Positions 56,670 to 64,000 of a stretch of DNA of 64,000 nt are shown piece after piece; positions within the stretch are counted from its first letter, which is position 1; every line of letters begins with the position of its first letter. Source of the stretch: Rhabdophis nuchalis (lineage: Eukaryota > Chordata > Lepidosauria > Squamata > Natricidae); assembly GCA_039707465.1 (NCBI GenBank), contig CM077644.1:187612462-187676461 (forward strand). Direction: 5' to 3'. The position numbers and the translations under genes are program-made. The notes under the pieces were generated by a model. It made no database searches. It was not told where the DNA came from and worked only from the letters and a program-made list of their open reading frames with translations.

Positions 56670-59168
56670 GTGATCACTAGAATCTTGAAGCGCACCCGGA
56701 AGGCCACAGGTAGCCAGTGCAGCTCACACAGGAGAGGTGTCACATGGGAGCGTCTAGATGCTCCCAAAATCCCCCGCGTGGCCGCATTCTGAACTAACTG
56801 GAGCCTCCAGGTGCACTTCAAGGGAAGCCCCATGAGGAGAGCATTACAGTAGTCCAGGCGGGAAGTGACGAGAGCTTGAGTGACAGTGCGTAAGGCGTCA
56901 CGATCCAGAAAGGCGTATCAGGTGAACCTGATAAAAGGTCCCCCTAGCCACGGCTGTCATGTGCTCTTCTAAAGACAGCCAAGAGTCCAGGAGGACATCC
57001 AAGTTGCGGGCCCTCTCTGTGGGGGCCTGTGACTCGCCCCCGATAGCCAGAGATGGCATCAACTGGCTATACCGTGACGCCGGAAACCACAGCCACTCAG
57101 TCTTGGATGGGTTGAGTCGAAGCCTGTTCCTTCCCATCCAGACTTGCACAGCCTCCAGACATTGGGACATCACTTCCACGGCATCGTTGGGGTGGTCCGG
57201 GGTAGAGATGTACAGCTGAGTATCATCAGCGTACTGATGGAACTCTACCCCAAAACCATGGGTGATCTCACCCAACGGTTTCACATAGATGTTGAACAGG
57301 AGGGGCGAGAGGACCGACCCCTGTGGAACCCCACAAGTGAGGCACCTCGAAGTCGGCCTCTGCCCCCTGCCAACACAAACTGCGTCCGCTCAGAGAGATA
57401 GGAGGAAAACCACCGTAGAACGGTGCACCCCCTAAGCCCTCCAACTGGTGCAGCATGATACCATGGTCGATGGTATCAAAAGCCGCTGAGAGATCTAATA
57501 GGACAAGGATAGAGGAACAGCCCCTATCCCGAGCCCTCCAGAGATCATCGACCAATGCGACCAATGCCATCTCAGTGCTGTGCCCGGGCCGGAAGCCGGA
57601 CTGGCGCGAGTCCAGATAGACAGCTTCATCCAGGTGCTGAGGGAGCTGTCGTGCCACCACACTCTCAACAACCTTCGCAATGAACCGAGAAGGGGTCTCA
57701 CCACTGCCTCTTTCAAGGCGGCCGGCAAAAACCCCTCACTCAAAGAAGCATTGACAATTCCCTGGAGCCAGCCTCGTGTAACCTCCCAGGAGGCCAGTAC
57801 CAGCCAGAAGGGACACAGGTCCAATAAACATGTGGTGGCGTTCAGCCACCCCAATATCCTGTCCATGTCCTCAGGAGTCATAGGATCGAACTCCTCCCAG
57901 ATAACATTCTCAAGACCTGCCTCAGTCAACCCGTCTGAACTAGCCCAGTTGGAGGCCAACTCGTCCCGAATATGATCGATTTTATCATGCAGATAACGCC
58001 CAAAATCTTCCGCTCGACCCTGCAAGGGAACATCCCACGCCTCCAGGTGGAGAAGAGAGCGGGTCACCCTAAACAGGGCGGCTGGGCGGTTATCTGCAGA
58101 CGCGACAAGACTTAAATAAGATCTTACCCATGTCCAGTCAGAGTGGGTGGCCCTCCAACCGCTCTCTAGACATCTCTTCCGACACTTCATCACCCTCAGC
58201 TCCTTGGAGAACCAAGGAGCCAAGACAGTTCAGCGCCGGGTAAGAGGCTGCAAAGGCACGACACAGTCCAAGGCCCCTGTGGCCACATTATTCCAGGCAG
58301 CCACCAGGACTTCAGTCGAGTCGTGGGTCAGGGTCTCAGGTATCAGCCCAAGCTCGGTCTGGAACCTCTCAGGGTCCATCAGGCGCCTGGGGTGGAACCA
58401 TCTCACCGATTCAGGTTCTGCCTCCCCGCGGTGGGGTGCAGCGGTTGGAAAGTCGAGTCGAAGGAGGGAGTGATCTGACCATGACAAGGGTTCAATGACT
58501 ATTCCCCCTAAACCAAGATCACTCAACCACTGGCCAGAGACAAAAGCTAAATCCAGAGTGTGCCCTCCAATATGGGTGGGGTCGTGAATTAACTGGGTCA
58601 GGTCCATGGCCGTCATGGAAGCCATGAACTCCCAGGCCATCTCAGATGTCTCACCGACCGATGGCAGGTTGAAATCCCCCATGCCAACCGCCACCTCCGC
58701 TATCATATTGAGAAGCTCGGGCAGGGCCGTTGATATGTAGCGGGGAGCCAGGTGCGCAATCAGCAGGCCTAACTGCCTCCCATGACCCCACTTCACACAG
58801 AGGGACTCACATCCGGCTATCTGAGGTATAGTAGTCTCCCTTGGATCAAGACTCTCCTTTATGACAACTGCCAACCCCCCCACCCCGACCCTGGGCTTTT
58901 GGCTGATGAAATGCCCAGTAACCTGGCGGGCACATTTCAACAAGGGGACCCCCCCCTTCTTGGCCCAACCAGGTCTTCATAATACCCGCCAGGTCCGCAC
59001 CCCCCTCCAAAACTAGATCGTGAATGAGCGGGGCTTTATTGACCATGGACCTGGCATTACATAGCATCAGCTGAAGACCCAGGCCTTGAGATCCTAAGTC
59101 CCCTGGACCGCAAGAGGAGCCGCAAGAGGAGCTAATCAATCCTAACTAGCTGTTTATATTATCTAAGC

Positions 59169-59274
59169 CAGGGGTCTCCAACCTTTGCAACTTTAAGTCT
59201 GAAGGACTTCAGCTCCCAGAATTCTGGGAGCTGAAGTCCTTCAGACTTAAAGTTGCAAAGGTTGGAGATCCCTG
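59169..59274. mobile_element. Palindromic hAT MITE, short form (106 bp)
   Basis: Begins CAGGGGTCTCCAACC and ends GGTTGGAGATCCCTG, with arms meeting directly at CCCAGAATTCTGGG (no spacer). Perfect 8-bp duplication ATCTAAGC at 59161-59168 and 59275-59282. Confidence 0.93.
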
Positions 59275-59281
59275 ATCTAAG

Positions 59282-59322
59282 CAGTGGTGGGATCCTCGCG
59301 GTTTAACAACCGATTTGGTGAT
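59282..59322. mobile_element. Left-end fragment of the GGTGGGATCC MITE family
   Basis: CAGTGGTGGGATCCTCGCGG then 'tttaacaaccg' match the start of 53160-53311. The rest is absent. Its first base overlaps the duplication of the neighbouring MITE. Confidence 0.7.
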
Positions 59323-62300
59323 AACACACAAAAAACTTGGGGTTTTTGCTAAGTCCATTAAGCTCCTAACTTGGTTGTGTTGATTGTGTTCTGTATTATT
59401 CACTGTTTTCTAGTATGTTTCTTAACTTGTTTTTATTCCCTGTAATAATAGTTATGAAAATATCTTTCCCTAGTCCTAAAGAACACAGAGTAAAAAGAAG
59501 CCTAATCAAATGCATATACTTTGCACATGCTAACATCATTGTATCTGCCAAATTATGGGATTCCCCAATAAAAGTTTTATATCCCTGCAACTTTGCTTGG
59601 TAAGACTTTAGAACAAGCTTCTAAAAAGGAACTAATAAATTAAGCAATCCTATGAAGAAGGCTTCCTACTGCGTTTTTTTTTCTACTTTCAGAAACAGCA
59701 CTTCATGTGGTTGAATAACATAAATAATGTAGATAGTCTATAATCAAAAAAACAGTACACCAAGGAATCTGAAGTCATTTAAATAATATTGCTATATCAT
59801 TTTTAATGATAACATTCTGCAGTCAAAAGCAGAAATATCATTAGACCATTGCTGTTTGACAGGATTAAACTGTTCTATGGCTATGTACTAAACTATAGTG
59901 TGGTAAGCAGCAAGTTTAAACCTTTTTGGTATTATATCAAATTAATAAGTCGTTAATAGTAACAAAAAGTTGCTTAGCAGTGGAAAAAAATAATTTTGTA
60001 TTCTGTGTTCCAATTAACTGATTTTCAGGGCTGATTTTTATTTTTACAGTCAAAACAAGTTACACACTTTCCATTATACATCCAAACAGTAATTTCCAAA
60101 TTAAATGGAAAATGGAAGCACAACTTCCTTCTCACATTAGACTTTCTCATGAAGAGAAATGAAAAATAAAACAATAGTTTAAGGTAGACAAATTTAAGAT
60201 TTTGGAATCCAAAACCATATGATTGATGTAACTGAGCAAACTGTAGTGCAAACTGACATGTATTTGTGGTATACCAATTCACCACAGAGTTGTTTGCCTG
60301 GCAAGGCAAGGGAGAAATATTGTCAGCATGCTGAAATTAGTATGTATAGTTCAGAATAATTTTTCATCCTCACAGTAGTAGTCCTCTTTCTGCAACCTCA
60401 AGCGTGAGGTTGCACTGGAATTACCACAAAGTAAAATGGATGGAGCCAGAAATTCAAAATATACTGTCCTATTTTTCCCCTAAATAAGCTTATTTAGTAA
60501 TCCACTGGGGATATATTCATGAAGAAAATAACCTCATTAATTTTTTGCAAAATTTAATGAATCATTCACATTTACAAAATAGAAAAATCTATTATTTTAG
60601 CTTGTATTTTTTTTAAAAGAAATGCTAATTTAAATCATAATAACAAAATATATTTATTGATTTGTTTGTTTGTAAGTTTTTTTTTAAATGTATCTGCTGC
60701 CCATCTCACTGCCCAACTATCTTTCTCCTTAGCATTGTCCCTAACTATGTACCGCTTGTAAAGCAGAAACAATATAAATGAAATGAAGTTTACGGAAGCA
60801 TGAAACAAAAATGGACGACATAATTTCCATCTTGCTTTTCCAACCAACAAAATTAATGTTCAAAATCTGAATGGAAATTGAATTAAAATCCTGTCAAATT
60901 TGCATATTAGCAACCATTATAAATTAATTAAAGAACACTGACTAAATATTAATTAACATACCAAAACTCAAAAAATTAAAATAGAACCCCGGTTAGAATA
61001 TATCCATTTTCCCAATCTTTCACTTTATGAAAAACGCTTTCATAATTTGTGAGACAAATTGTGTGGTTATCTAGAGCTGGAACTCAACAGTTGCAAAACA
61101 AAATGTCCAATTTGCAAATCTCTTTTTTTCTTCTGACAAAATAACAGCTTACCTCCCAAATACAATAAATACGGCTTTTGAAGTTTCATCTAGGGTTCTC
61201 TATTTCTTTCTGAAGAAATGGAGAAATAGTAATACGACTTAATTTAGAAGCCATTACCCAGATTGTTTTCTCTCTTCCTATTTTCATTTACATTGCCTCA
61301 TTTAAACAAGATGCCAATCGCAATCTTAAATACACCTTTTTTGGCAATCAGCTTGTCTTATTTCAAGATAAAATTGAAACAACATTGCATGTTTGAAATT
61401 GAACAGTAACACCTTATTCACATCTCATATGACAACATGGAACAAAGCTTGTGAAGAAACCAAACCCTTCTTTAAAAATAAGCATAAAAGAAACTATTCA
61501 ATAATACACTTCAGAATAGGAATTATGCAAACCTTAATTCTAGAAAAAAGACTGCCAAAGAGCTCCATGGTCTTCTTAGAAAGATGGTCTTCTTAGGAAG
61601 ATGGTACATATAAATAAAGTAAGCAAAATAAATACACCATGATTTACCCAGATATAAGAACATTTGCCTTATTACACTTGCTAATAAGGCACAGTTAGTT
61701 TGTCTCTCCCCTATTATTTGAAGAAATGCAGGAAGTTAAAACCAAGACTTCTTGTGCTTCCTGTTTTTCAAAAATTCACTTCAAAAATTCACTTCAAACA
61801 GATATAAACTATTTCTCACCCTATTGACATTAATAATTTCCTTAATACTCTACATATAACTACTACTACATAAGTTAATTGTTTCAACTCTATTTGATGT
61901 AGTTGTCACACCGCAAGAACAGAATGCAAAGACATATGACTGGCTGTTTAATTGCTAGACTGCACTGCCAGAAAACAAAGAAACAGACCCATGAATCAGC
62001 GGGAATAAATTTAGTCAAGACTAACTTAATTTTCATTCTTTTCTATTGGTCTGTTCTAGACATGATTAAGCCAGGATCCACCTCAAAATAATTATATCCC
62101 GAATAGTAGGATTCTGTTTATTAGTAATCCAATATATATATATGTATGTATGTACAAACACTTTTTTCCTTTAGACATCATACAAACAATGTTAGGTATT
62201 GCGGATCTTCTATCTTGTGGCAATGACAAGTTTCAAAATATCTGAACAAGGTTATTAACAAACTGATACAGTTTGATGCCGTGCAGAACCTTTGGGAATG

Positions 62301-64000
62301 CATTGTTATCATTTTATTTATGGAGAAAAATCAATAGGAAATATATTTTGCTTCTCTTTTTATCTTTAGTTCCCAGTATTGATTGACATTTAATCAATTT
62401 AATTTAATTTAGGATAACATAATTTATCATACATACATACTTACATGCATGCAAATAAAAGTAGTAAGAATATTCTTTAACAATGCCAATACACAGAACA
62501 TTAATAACTTGCAATACTCTTAACCAATACTGGCTTTATATTAATATTCTTATATTTCCAGCTAATATTGGTCAGGCTCGTATCATGTTATTTCCACCTA
62601 AAGAAAATGCATTTTTAGTATCAAAGGATTTCTGGTTACCAGAGCAGAAAGCAGTAGCGTTTCATGCCACTCACTATTTACTACAAAGTGCTCTCTGGAG
62701 CAACAATGCTAAATGAATTAAAAAGAGGACTTAGAAGTAAAATCACTGCCCTCCTGTGGAGAACACAATGTGAACAGATTTCAGCAATCACAACTGGAAC
62801 TCCAGTTGAGATAGGCTGTCTAATGAACTCCCAATCATCCAATCAAAAAAAGGGAGTAATGTCTGAATTACCTCAAAAATGATAAAAATCTGAAAATAAA
62901 TGTAGGGGGGGAAACTATGTTTGTGTGCTCAACTCAATCCATATTATACTATAAAAGAAATGCTCAATGTGAATCAAGTCCTGTCTATATGTGGGAAGAA
63001 TCATTAGCTATGATTTTAACACAGCCTGGTTTGTAGAACGTACTGAATCATACATTTATTTAATGTGTTGGGCAAATTCACTGAGTAATCTAGTGTGTGA
63101 GGTAAACACCTCCATTAAAGCTGCATCTGGACAATGCAATAAAAGTAGAAGCAGTTGCTTCTCATCTCCTGCTGTGCAAGCAAAAATAGTTCAGAATTTC
63201 TTCCATTTCTAACACTTTTGCGTCATCTGAAATTAACAAATTTGTTCATTTTAATTATAATTTATTTCAAGCAAATCCATTTTTTGCCCATGTGACCAAG
63301 AAACTGCATGTTAATAAGATTTAAAATTAGTAGTGTCATTTTAACATTCAAAGGTAGCACAGTGGATAACTAAGAATAAACTTAGTTACTAGCACTAGAG
63401 GAGCACTAGAGGAGAGTACATGAGCAGATATAAAATTGGAATTAGTCATATTAAATAAACACTACAATTTAATCCAATAGTCCAAGATATCAAGTCTGTT
63501 CACTCCCCAGAACAGAACACTGCCAAATTCTTTTAATTTAAGATATTATGAATAAAGGCACTATTACTATGCATAAGGGATAAGCATAGGCAACATTTAG
63601 CTCTGTATTTGTTAGTTTATTGCTGTTTAAGTGGTAAATATGCATAAAAATGTGTTCTTCTTCATTAGCAATTACACTAGCTCATTGACTGAACAGATTC
63701 AGCAAATGAATATTGTTTGCCTATTAGTATATAATATTAAGCTATTATGTTCTGTAACAAATTTATCATAATCTAAATGTTTCTAGAAAAAATCAATATA
63801 TTTATAGTCAATATTTAATAATAATCGAACATACATAGCTAAAAATCAATCACACAAAACTTCATCAGAAGAATGAAGTTTTTTTCTTTTTTTAATGCAT
63901 TTTTCCCAATATTACTCCATTAGGCTATACAGTAATGTCAAAATCACGGTTTGTGTTGTGAATTCCTTTATGGTTTGTTAAACAGTAGTTGATTCCTAGT
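59323..64000. other. AT-rich intron stretch, nothing recognised
   Basis: Contains (TA)n at about 62131-62142 and A/T tracts. Open frames of 60-95 codons here show no family features. No CHSY3 exon is found on the minus strand. Confidence 0.55.

Larger units (their letters stand above)
54112..59145 (-). pseudogene. L2-type LINE with endonuclease and RT regions, split by L1 (copy F)
   Basis: This is the most complete L2 here. Reading right to left on the minus strand: endonuclease start ([20 protein letters not shown], 59139-58846), the rest of the endonuclease (58943-58230) with GDFNLPSVGE, HIGGHTLDLAF and SDHSLLRLDF, a connector (58223-57495), RT with GFRPGHSTE and [13 protein letters not shown] (57660-57268), YADDTQLY (57284-56898), and after the L1 insertion the C-terminus [16 protein letters not shown] (54570-54286). 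The 3' box is at 54135-54175 with an (ATAAAC)n-like tail. It is dead: the frame shifts several times, an in-frame TGA follows LQPLTRR near 58230, and the usual endonuclease Glu (TETWL in relatives) is Lys in IMKTWL. ORF1 and 5'UTR are not seen. Confidence 0.9.

Overview
The window looks like nuclear DNA of a squamate reptile, most likely a snake. It is AT-rich. The only protein-coding gene I can recognise is a vertebrate chondroitin synthase exon. The rest is non-coding sequence full of squamate-type repeats: L2 LINEs, a snake-type L1, tRNA-derived SINEs, many short hAT MITEs, LTR fragments and microsatellites. There is no bacterial or organellar signal. The species call is inference from repeat types.

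The gene is CHSY3, on the minus strand. Its terminal coding exon runs from 12325 down to 10763, with a splice acceptor at 12326-12340. The 3'UTR and downstream flank lie to the left (1-10762). No other CHSY3 exon is visible, so 12326-64000 is probably one large intron, with the earlier exons beyond the right edge.

Layout. 1-10762: gene flank with a 250-bp palindrome, MITEs, an L2 3' fragment (2270-3250), a SINE split by a MITE (5884-6540) and further SINE pieces. 10763-12325: CHSY3 exon. 12326-32000: intron with scattered hAT MITEs, a scrambled non-LTR retrotransposon remnant (16725-17345), two copies of a TA-flanked DNA transposon carrying a CTAC/CT-rich minisatellite (17556-18745 and 21584-22653), an L2 fragment (19226-19872) and a solo LTR (28421-28869). 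33024-36960: a nested block in which an old LINE holds a hAT MITE, which holds an LTR, which holds an L2. 37000-48000: MITEs, SINE pieces and an LTR-like element (39681-39885). 48067-49585: a 1.5-kb hAT-type element with a pyrimidine tract of about 760 bp and a GC-rich palindrome. 54112-59145: an L2 with endonuclease and reverse transcriptase regions, split by a twin-primed (internally inverted) L1 with a 17-bp target duplication. 59323-64000: AT-rich sequence with nothing recognised.

The main biological story is layered transposition inside a very large intron. At least fifteen short elements show hAT-type ends. Seven have perfect 8-bp target duplications, and most near-perfect or perfect duplications have a central TA, the target signature described for Buster-type hAT transposases. 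I found no intact transposase, intact LINE, CRISPR array, rRNA or free-standing tRNA gene.
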